A stretch of 64,000 nt of DNA, taken from the NCBI GenBank assembly GCA_024362935.1, contig JANCRA010000007.1, positions 19,865,003 to 19,929,002 on the forward strand, read 5' to 3'. The position numbers and the translations under genes are program-made. How positions within the stretch are numbered: position 1 is the first letter of the stretch; each line of letters starts with the position of its first letter. The notes under the pieces are model-generated. The model saw only the letters and a program-made list of their open reading frames with translations. It was not told the origin of the DNA and ran no database searches. The DNA is from Setophaga petechia (Eukaryota > Chordata > Aves > Passeriformes > Parulidae). This document shows positions 38,721 through 52,200 of the stretch, one piece after another.

Positions 38721-39115
38721 CCTGTCCCCGCAGCAGGTGGCAGCCTGTGTCCGTGCTGTCTGCCCCACACGTGTCCCCGCGGGCAGGTGGCAGCCTGTGT
38801 CCATTCTGTCTGTCCCACGCGTGTCCCCGCGGCAGGTGGCAGCCTGTGTCCGTGCTGCCTGTCCCACGCGTGTCCCCGCGGCAGGTGGCAGCCTGTGTCC
38901 GTGCTGTCTGTCCCACGCGTGTCCCCGCGGCAGGTGGCAGCCTGTGTCCGTGCTGCCTGTCCCACGCGTGTCCCCGCGGCAGGTGGCAGCCTGTGTCCAT
39001 GCTGTCTGTCCCACGCGTGTCCCCGCGGCAGGTGGCAGCCTGTGTCCGTGCTGTCTGTCCCCGCGGCAGGTGGCAGCCTGTGTCCGTGCTGCCTGTCCCA
39101 CGCGTGTCCCCGCCT
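38721..39115 (+). repeat. CpG-rich 49-bp minisatellite, eight copies
   Basis: The word CAGGTGGCAG starts at 38734, 38784, 38833, 38882, 38931, 38980, 39029 and 39067. The periods are 50, then 49 five times, then a shortened 38. Each full unit carries the palindromes CACGCGTG and CCGCGG, an E-box-like CAGGTG and several CpGs. Copies differ by few substitutions (GTGCTGTCTG versus GTGCTGCCTG). Because 49 is not a multiple of three and the unit lacks stops, five frames stay open for over 180 codons; that is a composition effect, not coding. Confidence 0.95.
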
Positions 39116-40620
39116 GCCGTGCCCAGGCTGGCTGCGAGCGCTCCCTGCCCGCTCCCTGCATCCCGGGATGGATCCCTCCCGCGGGAGCCGAGCTCGCACA
39201 CGAAGCGAGCCGCAGCCGGGCTTGGCGAGGGCACAAAGGCTCTCTGGCAGAGCTGAACCTGTCATTGTGCTGAGCCAGCACTAGCTCTGGTTTTTGCATG
39301 GGATCCCCCTAATCGTGTTCCACAAGACTTAAAATGACACATGCAGTGTAGTGAAAACTCCGTGTGACAGCTTTGTGACAGTCCCCAGGTGTGAGGATGG
39401 GCACAGCCTGGCTCCCTCCAAGCAGCCCTGGTTTAGGCCAGGAGATCCCACGCTGCTCCCGAGCCGCAGCACGGCACATCGCCTGGCAGCGCTCCTTGTA
39501 AACCTAATAGCACATGGAAAAACGGCGTCATAACAACACATCCAGGCTGCAAACTGAGCTCTCTGCAGTCTGCAGTTGGCACTGCACTGAAGTACGTGCT
39601 GCACTACCTGTGCCAACACGAATGTGCATTGCCTTAGTAAATATTCACTAATAAATTAAATCAGTTGCGACTTAGGCATTCACTTTGATTCTAGCTTGCA
39701 CAACTGCCAAAATATGATCAAAGGTAGGTGCTGGCAATGCCCATGAAAGCCTAGGGAAGACAGGATGACTGTCCTAAAGTTTGGCCTTCTGAAGGGTAGT
39801 CTTTGTATCACCATAATCAAGTGAAAAAACAACTGGTGAGGCTGAGGGAGGAGAAGGAGTGAGTGGTAACAGTTTAGAGGCTTTTTGGAGGAACTGGCTT
39901 ATGAATAATACCCTTAATTACTGCAACATGCTATTGTAAATGGTCTTGTCTACTTTCTTTTCCAGACTCATAAGTTAGCCTATCATTTTAAATAACTATA
40001 CATTAAATGCAGTTTTGACTTCTGTTCTAGCTACAGAAATGTTGGGAATAACCACCTCATGAAGATTTGCCAAGAATTTTTTTAATCTTACATAATCTAT
40101 GGCTTTTGCTTCCATCAGAAAAACTGGAACAACTATGAGTGCTTGAAGATATACAATCCAGGAGACATCAGACAAAGTACTCCATGTCCTGTGCTTTTTT
40201 GTTAGGTCTATTTATGTATCTTTAGGAACCAACAAATCAGCAAGGAGCTGTGCAAGGTACACAGCTCCTTTACTAAGATGTCTTTCCTGAGAAAGAACAT
40301 TTTTGTAGGAGCTTTATTCAGATCCCCCTGCAGCACTCAAAAGCTTTTCTCTGACATCAGACACACAGGTACAAGGAGCCTATAGAGCAGAGAGCAGCCC
40401 ATAAAGATGCTATGAGGGAAGCAATGAGCAGCGTTACCCAATGCCACCCAAATCAGAGTAACAAGTTCCATGCACAGGTAACAGGCAGCCTTTAGGGAGC
40501 CCAGGACAAGCAGTCTGGTGAACAGTTCCATTGGCAAGTGCTTCCAAGGATTGCTGAGCTGTGGCCCCGCTGCAAGGTCCCTGGGGTACTGACTGCAGTC
40601 CAGGTACATCTATCAGGTGA

Positions 40621-40676
40621 CCCAGGGAATTCACACTGCAGGGAACTCACACCCAGGGAATTCACGCTGCAGGGAA
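40621..40676 (+). repeat. 31-bp tandem duplication
   Basis: CCCAGGGAATTCAC starts at 40621 and 40652. The two copies, each with an internal CTGCAGGGAA, differ by one or two bases. Confidence 0.8.
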
Positions 40677-43600
40677 CAGCAACATGCCTGGAAAACTCTG
40701 GGGGTTATATATCCTCTTATCATTGCTTGCCTTTACAACTGTGAGGCTATTAACCTGCTGTAAATGCAACTTTTTAAGGTCTCTTCTTATTTGTAAGTGA
40801 GAACAGATGAGTAAATGAATGAGCTGGAATATGGGGGCTGGACACCAGATAAAAGATCTGTTCTGTGTAAGTCAACATCTTTCAGAGACCAGTTTCATTC
40901 TCCCTCGTCCAGAGACATTCCTACACAATCACAATAAAAATGCACAGATCTTCCAAGAACTGCTGTTTTCAACATCCCCTAACTCATCCAGCTATAAACC
41001 AGCCACCAACAGAACATCCAAAAGCATTTCTCAAAAAGAAATACTGTTTTCCTACTTTTTTATCTCAGCTGTGGATGTGTTTCAAAGAAAGATAGTCATG
41101 TATAGATTGTTTCCCTGAAGTGCAGGAAATGGTTCTTCCAAATGTAACTAATTCGAATTAAATCAATACATTATGTTTGGACAGCAACCAGCTGCAGAAA
41201 ACTTCAGCAAAGCAAGTGTTAGAGGCTGTAAGTAGTTCAAAATAGGACTTCAAGTGCAGTCCTGCTTGGTTTCAAGTTAGCTCTTAGGATTGAAGAGACT
41301 ATTATCACTAAAATGCAAGCAGAATTTTTCTTTTCTAGGCAGCATTCCACCTGAGGATCTAATCAGCCATCGGCTTACACTCACTACTTAACAAATCTAG
41401 GCAGACTTAAAGAAAACCTTAGTATGGGGAAGTCCACAGGGCCATCCATGACAGAGTCAAAAAGCAAAGCAAACTTTTAAAACCTAAATCTACTAGAACA
41501 GCACTCTTGGAACTAAAGGCATAACTTAAAACGCAATGATGCCTACCTTTTTGGTGTCTTGACACATTGTCAAGCACAGAAATGCAAGTTCTTCCTCCTT
41601 CTTCCACACTAACCCCACATTAATTAGTGCTGGAGATGTCAACACTGACACGAGCTGTAGCAGCACTTGGCTGGAAAACCTCCTTTGCTCTGGAGCAGAA
41701 AATTGCAGGCAAGTCCCCCACCTTCCAGAGATAAGTCTGGGCCATTTGAGGACATCTCTTTCCTCATCACTCTTGTTGAGGCTGTTCTGCTGTGTGTCCT
41801 GAAATATTCATTGCTGCGTAAGTTTGAGATGGATTCTCTCTGTTCCAGGGTATCCTAAATGATCAGGTTAGCCACACTGGCTATCAAATGGGCCACCTGT
41901 CACAGGAAAGGCAGCCAAGGAATTGTCATTTGTAAACCCAGCAAATACTCAGGGGCTCAGCACTGAGAACTCACTTGTTGACACTGGCATCTACTGAGAC
42001 ATTAGATACCTGAGATTTCCTATGGAACTGTTTTGGGACAGATTGCAGGAGTTAGCAAGAATAAAAAACATGCTGTGAAGACAATGTTACACTGCAAAGT
42101 TTCTTACTTGGTCACACTACACTGTCCTTTGGGATTTTTCTTTTGTATTGTACTTTTCCTAATAAGGTGCCTGGGACTTTCTTCATTGAGAACACAGTTC
42201 TGTTTAAAATATCAAACAGGAAATTAGGTTTTCCAGCTAAGGTAAAACCCAGGAATTTTTCCTGTTGAACAATGGACTCCAGAGAGAGTTCCTATTTAGA
42301 TAAGAAAGGGCTGGAAATTCCAGCCACCTTAAAATAGATGAACAAAAGTCCTTCTGCTCCAAAAGCTGCTGGTACTTTCTGAGACTTAAGGTCATTTATG
42401 CCAGTCCTTTGCCCTGCCGGTCCTTTGCCCTGAAGAAGGATTAGCCAAATGTTTTTTGTCCTATCTCAGAAATAGAGATTCCAAAAATCCCCATATTGAT
42501 ATTTCACAACCTCTACTCTTCAAAACAATATCTTAATATCAAAAAATGAACTCCTAGTGTATTTCCAGCCCTGCCATACTCACCACAACATGGTTTACTC
42601 ACCCTTTTAACACCAGCTTGTTGCATATTGAATCATCATTGCCATGCTTTTTGGCTCTCCTATTTGTTTTTTCTTGCACCTTTAGTTTACACAGTGCCAG
42701 TTTTTCCAGCGTTTCTTTGAGGGGCATGTCTTGTATCACAATGACAAGCACACAAAAATGAAAGGAACATTGTTTTTCTCCTTTTTTGCATGGTGACATT
42801 GGCAGGATAAAGCAGGTTAATTCAGTTACCCTTGAATTTCCCTATGGCTGACTCTGAAACTTGCTGATTAGTGTCCAAAGCAAGAGTGTACTTTTAGATG
42901 TCTACATTTCTGTGTGTACAATTGAACAAGCAGGGACTTCTGACTTTCCCTCACAAGGCAGTAGGTATGCTTAGGGATATACAATGTCCAATTCAGGATT
43001 CTTTTCAAAAATCTTAAACTCAATTATTTCAGTCTAATTCTGCTAGATCTCCTGTATTCATTGCCACCCCAGCAAAAGAAGCAGAAATTATGCAGTTAGT
43101 GTTCTAGTGCTCAAATACTCGGCAAAAATATAACATCTGAAATGAATTTCCTTGGCTCATAACCAGGCATGCTTTGCAAGTGTGAATTTATTTTACACAG
43201 GACCAAGTTTGCTCTCACAACCAGACCTAGGCTTAGTCTGGTTCTTTTTTCACATATCCCCTGGGAAAAGTCCCATGGAGTTGGGCTCTGTATGAAAACA
43301 TTGGGTATTACTATGCTTTGGACTTCATTTCCAGAGGAAATGTTGCTTTCATCAGGATGAAGTCTGTATTCACCTAGTTTAGAGAAATAATCTTAAAGAA
43401 CTCTGTGTATCTGCTTCCTTTATTCTGCTGTCATGCTAAGGGTCTGCTAAGGAATTCTCTCTTTTCTGCCTCATCCTCATTGTAAGAAGGCCACAAGTAT
43501 GCAGTTCGTTTCTTTAAATGGATGATTTTCTGTTACTGTGTCAGGATGTAAATACATTTCTTAACTTTCTAAAGAACCATTAAATCTCTGGAAAAGTTGA

Positions 43601-46600
43601 GTTATCAGATCAGAGTTACAAGAAAAATAACATTTTATCCTAACCAGAGACCCCTGCCCTTTGCTGTCACAGCTTTGCTGCTTTACCCATCTTTTCACTA
43701 TTTAGTTACAAGATACATTCAGACCAGTACCAGGAATTGTGACCAGTCAAAAATTAGCTTTCCTGGAATTAGTCTTTAAAATTCAATTTCAACATAACTC
43801 TTATGCCCTTTATGACTGCAGCTCTTTCTGAATCATTGCAATGGCTTTCTGAATCATTATAACTAATAACTCCTTCCCTGCTGCTGGGACACTTCAGGCA
43901 GCCAAAGAAGGTGCTGGCTTTTCAGACATGACCCTTGGTGTGCCCTGCCTGGGCTGCTGTCCCCACAGGCAGCCTACTCACCATGCTCCACCACACACCA
44001 CTGCTCTGCAGCAGCAGCAGCACAGCAACGGGAGCTGCGGAAAAGAGCAGTGAATGAGACAGAAGAACAAATGAAATAAATACAATATATTTCAACTCAA
44101 AATTAAAGTTTTCTCTTGAATATCAGTAGCAAATTGTCAACCTCCTAGGAAACAACAGCCTCCCTAAATACACAGATTCAGGTACTTTTTCAGAGAAGGT
44201 TTTAGGATGTGTGTAGATATGAACTTCATTGATAACATTGCTCAGTGCCACAGGAAATTCTTTTTAAAATACCTTATCACTAAAATAAGGTCTGAAATTA
44301 AATTAGATAATCGGATATCAGTAATACTAAATGCATTAAACCAAGCAAGGCAAATAGGTACTTCTGTCCCTAATTCAAAGGCATTACTTTATACATAAAT
44401 ATATAATGGGTTATGAGAGCACATGCAATAATTTAGATGAAGAAAACACTGAGAATACCGAGAACCAGGCATCGTGTGCCCTAAATCTCACATATCCATG
44501 TGTCCTGCATACTATTCATTACTGGTGGGCTTCCTTTCACGCTAAGGGTTGCCAGCATGTTTAGTGTCTATACTGCACAACTAAGATCCTACAGATGTAA
44601 TTATTTTGTTCACTCTATCCATCACTACCCTGAAGAAGATCCCTTGTCAGATGACAATGCTGAACCAGTTTATGACCAGTATAAATTTGGATTCCAGATA
44701 ATTTTTGGAGCTCAAGCCCAGGCAGACATCTAATCCTCTCTTTGGATCTACATCCCTGGAGATGCTCCTTGACTTACCAGCCTGGAGGGAAGTTCTGTGA
44801 CCCAAGTTGTGCACAGGCTCCTTTGGCACCTTTCCCTGCACAAGCAGTCAGACTCGCTGCTTTCTGATGAAGTGAGAAGGAAAAGGAAAAGAAATACAGA
44901 ACGTGTTTAACAGAAAGCCCATCTGAATGCAAATAAAGTAAACAGCATGTGCCACAGCAACAGACAAATGTTTGGAAGAGCACGGTGCTAGAGGGCTGCC
45001 AGCGGTCACTCAGCTGAAACGGCTCCAGGGTCTGGGACATCAGTCACAATGTTTACTATAAACCAAAACATAGCCCAGCTCAGCAAGCCAAACAAGCACT
45101 GAACACAGCCAGTATCCAAAAAATCATTCTGAGGCCTCTCAGGTTTGTTGCAGTTTCAGATACGGTGGTATCTGACAGAAGTTCATCTCAGCAGCCTCTC
45201 TGCCCTCCCACTAACCAGCCAAAGCTCTGTGTTTGTAGCAGTATTTGAATATCCATATTAAAATACATGGAGCACTACTTGCAAATGCACTGTAATTGAA
45301 GACATATAGATATGTCATATTTTGTCCTTTACATGCAATCTTTTTAGTGGCTGCAGTGGTTCAGATGTTCAGAATAATAGCAACAGATGTCAAAATTCAC
45401 TTTTTTCTTCTAAAAATCTGATTTTCTTCTTCCATCTGCACATCTGTTACATTTAGATATGTCAGATAACGAAAAGCTACTGGCACCTCCAGAATGAAAG
45501 CAGCAAAGACAATGGTTCATCACAGAGGCCACCACCTCCTCTGGCACCACAACACCAACCTAATGCCTTCCTGCCTCCCCCAGGGATCAGCAGCACTGCT
45601 GGCAGCCAGCAGGTTTCTCTGTGGGTATTCTGAATTTCATTATCACAGCACAGATATAGGTTAGTCTGCAGGGAGACAGCAAAAATAAATAGGAAGAACT
45701 GTAAATGCATGGTAGGAACCTAACCAGCAATCAGAGCTGATTGCACATGGGGGGCACACAGGAACCTAAGATGAAGGAGCAAAGGACCTTGCAGGAAACC
45801 ATGTTGAGAAGAAGACAGACGTGCTGATACGGAGACTGCATAGGAAGAAAACCATAGGTAAATAGGTAAATAATTTCTATTTTAAAAATAGGAACTCTAA
45901 GTAAAAGGAAGATGATCAGGGATGCTACCAAAGCACGAACCAACATGTCTTATGGCTGCCTGTTTGTTTGGCATTTTTCTGCCTTGGCCTGACCAGCATC
46001 AATATAAGGTATTTCCCATGCCACTGCTGCAGGTAACACACCTAAACACAGCTAATTTTGGTTATGTAGCTACAGTCAAAGAAAGATTTTCCTGGACACT
46101 AATCAAGCCTAGGCCTATTAGAAGAATCCCTTGGAAATCAATAGATTGAATTTTCCTTACATTTAGATGGCTGACATAACTCATTCTTTTCTATACAATT
46201 ATTTTTTAACTTCTACCAGTGTAAGCTGTACTGGAATTGCAACGGGATGATGTCTCCTTACCACAGGACTCAGACCAGACTTTCCAGACAGCTGCTCTGG
46301 AAGGCTCTCTGTCACATTGTGCAATGGTTGCAGAAACTTTCAGTTCCATCCATGTGTGGAACGAATGAAAATAGAGAACTGAAGAAGAGTCAAGTTTTGA
46401 GACGTGTAGGAAAAAGCCCAGACCAAGGGATATGATATGTTGCATTACAATACATCACAGAAAAAAGAATTCCTATTACCTAATATGCAGGAAGAAAGGA
46501 AAAGGAACTATAACATGTACAAGCTCAATACTCAATGAGCTGTTACACCCAAAAAATTCTGGGACCTAATTTTAAATAGAAGGGTTACTTGGCTTCTGCT

Positions 46601-48311
46601 TTTATTAACTGGATAAATGTCAATATTCAGTTTTACCATTTTCAAGTTTTAAAAATTGAAACAATATAAATATTTTACTTACTTCCAGAAAGCTAGATTG
46701 TTTCAACAGCTGCAGCCATACCACGTCAAGTGCAAGATAAAACTTTTGCATGACAAACAATGGGACAGTGGCTTCACATTGGCTCCATGTGCAAAAATTT
46801 TGGTTTTCCTCCTTCACTGTTAAATGAAGGTGTCAAAAAATAATATCCAAACTGCATAAATGGCCATCTACATTTCTTCCCATCTACCACCCACCTATTC
46901 TCAAACCTCTTAAAGCTATTTCTTTTCTTGGGTTGCACTTGAATTTCTGTCATGGCCTCAAGCATCTCCAGTGTTGAGGACAAGAAATACACCAGAATAT
47001 CTCAATTTTTTTGGTCAGCCTATTTCCACAAGAAGAGTGGATCTGCTACTATTGCAAAAAAAAATTGGTTTATTGCACGCACACAACCTGGGTGTGCAAT
47101 GCACTGACTGTCAGTGTGGTGCTCCTTGAAAGCAGTGGAGCTATGTTCAGGCATGGCACATCCCCCTCAGTGAAGCTTGGGGAGGACACCAGCAAGGAAC
47201 AGGTTGCCACTGCCAGAACACTTTGTGCAAGCTACTGCCAGCCACCTTCTTCCTCAGGAATAACCTGAGAGCACACAGAGACTGAGCCAAAAATTGCTCT
47301 GGCAAGAGGAAGAGCTTGTGCCTGGGTGCCTTGAGCTCCTCAGCCCCTCCTATCTGATGTTTGCCCATCCTTTTCCAACTTGGAAACCACCATGTGCACT
47401 CCAGGATGACAGGCAAACAGTTCCCAGCTTTGTTCCCATAACCCACTCATATACCTAGAGCAAACAGGAAGAAAAACATTGGAGACTTTGCCTGGTCTTG
47501 AGGGCATCTGCTTCTCACCCGGCAGAGGTGCATTCTTGCCAAGGATCCTGCCCTGCACAGAAACTCTCCAAAGGCAAGACTGATCCTGGAAGAAGAGGAA
47601 TTTATCAATCTTTCCTTGAGGTTCTTCATTTTCTCTCCTCTGTCCCAGGGTATGTTCTAGGACAGTGACAGGAACAGAAAACCTGTGGGCTTTGTAGAAG
47701 TGTGTTTTCTTCCTAACCCACAGCTCTTCTGTCCTAAATGGCAGAAGGAATCAGAAATCCTGCCTTTCAGGACACTTTGCTTCCAGCACTTGACTCCTAT
47801 CATGGCATCCACCCTTACCAAGGGAAATTGTCCACATTTCAAGCCCCTTTGTAAAGAATTTTTAGATATTTGCTTTTCCACTATCTGCTTTCCCACTGTG
47901 CAAACCTAGGGTGTCTCTTTGCTCTCTTGCCTCAGGGAAAGGCAGCGACCCTCTGTGCCTGGTAAATTCATCATGACATACACCACAATGCATCTCCCAA
48001 AAAACCACTTCAAAAAAGAGCCTATTCCCAGTACTGTTGTCCAGATTGAGTTTGTTGGGGAAGAAAAAATAGGCTGTTTCCACAGTGTCAGAATGGTTTT
48101 GTTTCCTGCCTTCTTAATGCAGACCTCTTAAGACTGCTTTACTGAGTAGAACAACAAGGCTAACACCAGTGAGAAGAAACAAAGACACATCCAGGATATG
48201 CCTGAAGCAGCTGAATTTTTAGCAGCAACAACTGAAACACGGACAGAGAAAACATGTTGGGATCAGAGATGGGGAGAAAATTAGTTGAGGGAACAGCAAA
48301 ATCTGCCTGAT

Positions 48312-48337
48312 TGTGTCATGTTTCTGTGTCATGTTTC
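48312..48337 (+). repeat. 13-bp tandem duplication
   Basis: TGTGTCATGTTTC is present twice, head to tail. Confidence 0.85.
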
Positions 48338-49189
48338 TGTAGCTAACAGAGATGTTGTAGAAAGGGATGTGCCACTGCAGGAAAGAGAATCAGCAATATC
48401 CCTTGACAGAAACAATTCCAGACTTTTTCCTCTCTGCTACTCTGATGAACAGCTCCAGGATGCTCTGTGTTCTCATTTTGCCCACAAGATGCAGAGTGTT
48501 CACCCATTAGGCAGTAGCACCAGACACATTTATTCTGCTTTCATGATAATTTCATGACTGGGGAAGACACAGATCTCAGCCCAAGCTCCTCCACTGCTCA
48601 TCTGACCCAGCTCATCTTCCTGTTCCTTAAAAGATGCAAGAACAATCTTCTGCTTCTGTCCCTTACAAAACCCAACATCTGGTCAGTCTAACCAGAGCTA
48701 GCTAAGTCCTTCCATCTTCCTACTGCACCACTTCTCACTTCCCCTCCTGAAGCAGGGTTTTATAATTGTCTCTGCTCCATGGTGCTGGTGGTAAAGGCTC
48801 ATCTGCCCCAGATATTGCACTTGATATGACCAAAAGGGAACAAGAAGAGCATGTCTCACATGGAAGCAGTGAATGAAAATCTCGTGATCTGTCTCTTCCT
48901 CCGAGCTAGGCTCAGCACAGGGCCTGCAGCTTCCAGAGTGTTTACATGGAAGTGGTTTGGTTTTATCTGGCTGCTTACTTGCCATTCTCTATCTCTGCTT
49001 GTCTGTTTTCTCCACTCTATATTCTCATCCTAAGCAAAAGTCTTATTGTAGTGGTGGGAAAATCCTTTTCTGGCCACTACAAAAACCATGCATGTGCTGC
49101 AACCCCTTCCTCCCTAGTCTGGGCTCTCTAAAAGTCAGGTGCAAATATGAATATTAGCACTGGGTGTAAGTGCCATCTCAATGTTACAG

Positions 49190-49260
49190 GAAGTTATTTT
49201 TGGGTTTGCTTTTGTTTGGTTGGTTGGTTTTTCTTTTTTGTTTGTTTGGGGTTTTTTTAA
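49190..49260 (+). repeat. T/G-rich low-complexity tract
   Basis: Runs of TTTG, TTGG and poly-T dominate the plus strand (for example TTTGTTTGGTTGGTTGG). It is simple sequence without other content. Confidence 0.75.
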
Positions 49261-52200
49261 CTGACCTTGCATGAGGACATTCAAAACCAGGGAACATCTG
49301 CTTTACTTCCTCCCACCACATGCCAAGCAAGATTTCTCATTTCATTTCCCTGCAGAGTGTGCCAGCTCCCTGCCCCAGGACACCGTGCACCTGGAGATGA
49401 CACCAGAGCCCCTGGCAGGGCTTGAAGGCTCTGGCACCAGCCCGGCACTGCCACACCCAGACAGCTCTGCCACAGTGACTCAGGAAGCAACTGATGCCAT
49501 TTCTGAGTCCCTCTGGCTTTCCTTGCCCTCTGGGCTGGCATTGTCCTCCTGCCAGAAACTGGGGTACCAACATCTCCCCAAGGTCACTGACAGAAGCTCT
49601 GTGCCTCAAAGCAGTGTCTCACCTGACAGACCCAGAGGGACTGTGGCTGCCAGTGGGGTAGGGGACCTACACCTGCACATACAGAAGAACAAAACTATGT
49701 AGAAAAAATCCCCACCAAATTTGGAAACTACAGAAGCAATTACTTATATGCAAACTTTAATCTCATGTGTGGCTTGAGGTCTCAGTGCAATCACTAAGAT
49801 TTTTCCAGCAATCAAGGCCAGTAGTAAGCCCAAAACCAATCCAAAGTTTTCAAGATTTGGAAGAATCTAAATTTTCAGCTGGGTGAGTGGGAGAAGGGCT
49901 GAATTAAATACATCCACATTGATTAATAAGAAAATTTGCTGCTCACATTGCTTAAACCTGTGTGGTGGCACTTATCTGAATCATCAGAATCTAAATATAA
50001 TATTTTCCTCCAGCCACTGCTGAGAGCATTCCAGTTCTCAACAACGACTCTCAACAGATCAAACCCAGTGATCACTATAAAAGTTGCTACAAGCAGTCAC
50101 TGGAGCTTGGGCATCCACAATGAAGAGATGTTTTCCTACCTCAGAGATTCAAGAAGAACTTCTGCTGGCATATTACAGCCAAAATGTTCTGTTGACTGAT
50201 GTGGCAATTCATCTTCTGTGCTACTTTTTTCTCATAAGAGGGAAATCTCAAGAGAATTAGAAACAGTCTCTGGAGGGGGGAAATTAGACAACACAAACAA
50301 AAAGCCAGAACATAATTCTTGTTACAAAGTTCCATCCAAAACTCTGTGTCTGGCTATTGCTAATAGGAAAACTATTTGAACATTTGGTCCAAAGTCAGGG
50401 GTCAGTCAGTCGGCAGAGGATACTCAGGACCTTTGCCACAGCAAATTAATAGCTTCAAATGGAAACATGACTGGAAATTACAGTTTTTATCTCAAATAAA
50501 ATCACCTGACCAGGAAGTCTCATCAGAAATAAAAGTGTTCTGCACTCTGCAACAGCCAGCCAGCCAGGCAAGTCTGATCTTGCACACACTGAACTCAATG
50601 GGAACAGCTCCAGTAGGTTCCCTAAAAGCACAAGTAGATCAAGTCTACCTTGACTAATTACAATTAAAAATAAAACCTTTTCAATGATGAATCGGTGACT
50701 AGGATGCATTAAATGATACTGATTTTCAAAAAAAAACCATTCAAAAGCCTGTAGAAAAGAAAGTTTTATCTCCCCTTATCAAAACGAAAAGAATTTCCAG
50801 ATTGGCATCAGTGGGAGATTGCCTTGGTGCTGACTGCTTGGAGCATAGCTGTAGGGTAGAGAAGTCCATTTGCACAGGAGACAATACCATGAAATGCCCA
50901 GGTTTACTTCAGAACCATAAATCAGTCACCACTCACATAAACACCCAATTTTACAGAGTAACTGACAAGTCTCCTCCAGCTCCCAGAAGAAATGCCTGGG
51001 GCTTACACAGCCCACAGCTCACTAAGCCTTAACTTCTGCACTGCACCCCTGAGAGGCACAGCCCAGAACTTCACCTTTAGACCTTCCTGAAGCTGGAAAT
51101 GCTCCCGCAGGTAACAGGGTGCCAGTACTTGGCAAGGTCCTTAAACTTGCATACTTTTCAAAATTCTGCCTGAGCAAGTTGCTCTGGACATAACATTCAA
51201 ACGATAAAAAGAGTCACAAGAATTTATCTTCAAAGATCCCCTTAATGTCATCTAACTTAGCTGGCACCAACATCAATGTTACATAAGGATGATAAAAGTG
51301 CCTATTTGCCAAGAGAAAATTCATTAGACATTAATTATAGTTCTGGCACTGAAAGGGGAAACTTCTCAATTTCCATTCAGCCACTCCAAAGAGAAGTTGC
51401 CTGTGGTCTTGGCAGGTGCTGCTCCTGGTCCATGGAGCTCTTCATGGTTCTGTTGTGCATATAAACGAACATTTACAAGACAAGGAGCTATAGACTGTGT
51501 GGCAAAGAAGCAAACAGATAATACTATGTCCCTCAAAGGATTTGTGGACTAAGAAACAATTTCTACATTTCATATTGCCTTTTCAATTACTGCCATCAAA
51601 AAACTTCTAATAAGTGTTTCATTTTTACTAATCTCATGCAAATAGGATAGGAACCAGTTATTAAGACAAGCCAATAGAGTTCTATAGATTCAGAGTTGTC
51701 CCAAGGGTTAGGTTAGAGTTATATAAAAGGATGTAGTTTGGCTTTTTCCACTTTACCCAAATTAAATCCAGCCAGATACTAACAGCATTATCTTTAATCT
51801 CAAAGGAAAACACCAAGAATTAAAGAAGAACAGACATTCAGAATGGCTGTGCCTAAACTGCTCCTAAAGGAACTGATCATGTAGCTGCATTCCCAAGGCA
51901 AGGGCTTCTGGGGATGAAGAAATTCCATGAAGTGATCTTTAGATTCTTTATTTCTGGAGAGATATAGAGGGAAAAGTCAGCAGACTCTTCCAACACCATC
52001 TTTCCTCTTCTTTATAGCAATAAGGGTTTAAGGTGTCCTGCTCTCCTGCAGATGAGGGCCCTGCAGTGCGTGGAGGCCTCCCCAGAAGCAGAATGACAGG
52101 ATGTTCAGTGCTGTTTTTGTGGCTGGGGCACCTGCTCAGGAGGGTTATGGCATGGACAACTGAGCCATTGCCACAGGCAGGCAGCTCCCAAAGGCCACTG

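Noticed and set aside
38630..39299. Repeat proteins of 186-217 residues from the minisatellite
   Set aside because: Open in at least five frames on both strands because the 49-bp unit lacks stops; no codon bias or domain.
49271..49702. 143-codon plus-strand ORF, possible gene
   Set aside because: Ser/Pro-rich low-information peptide with no family resemblance or flanking exons; opposite-strand frames are equally open.
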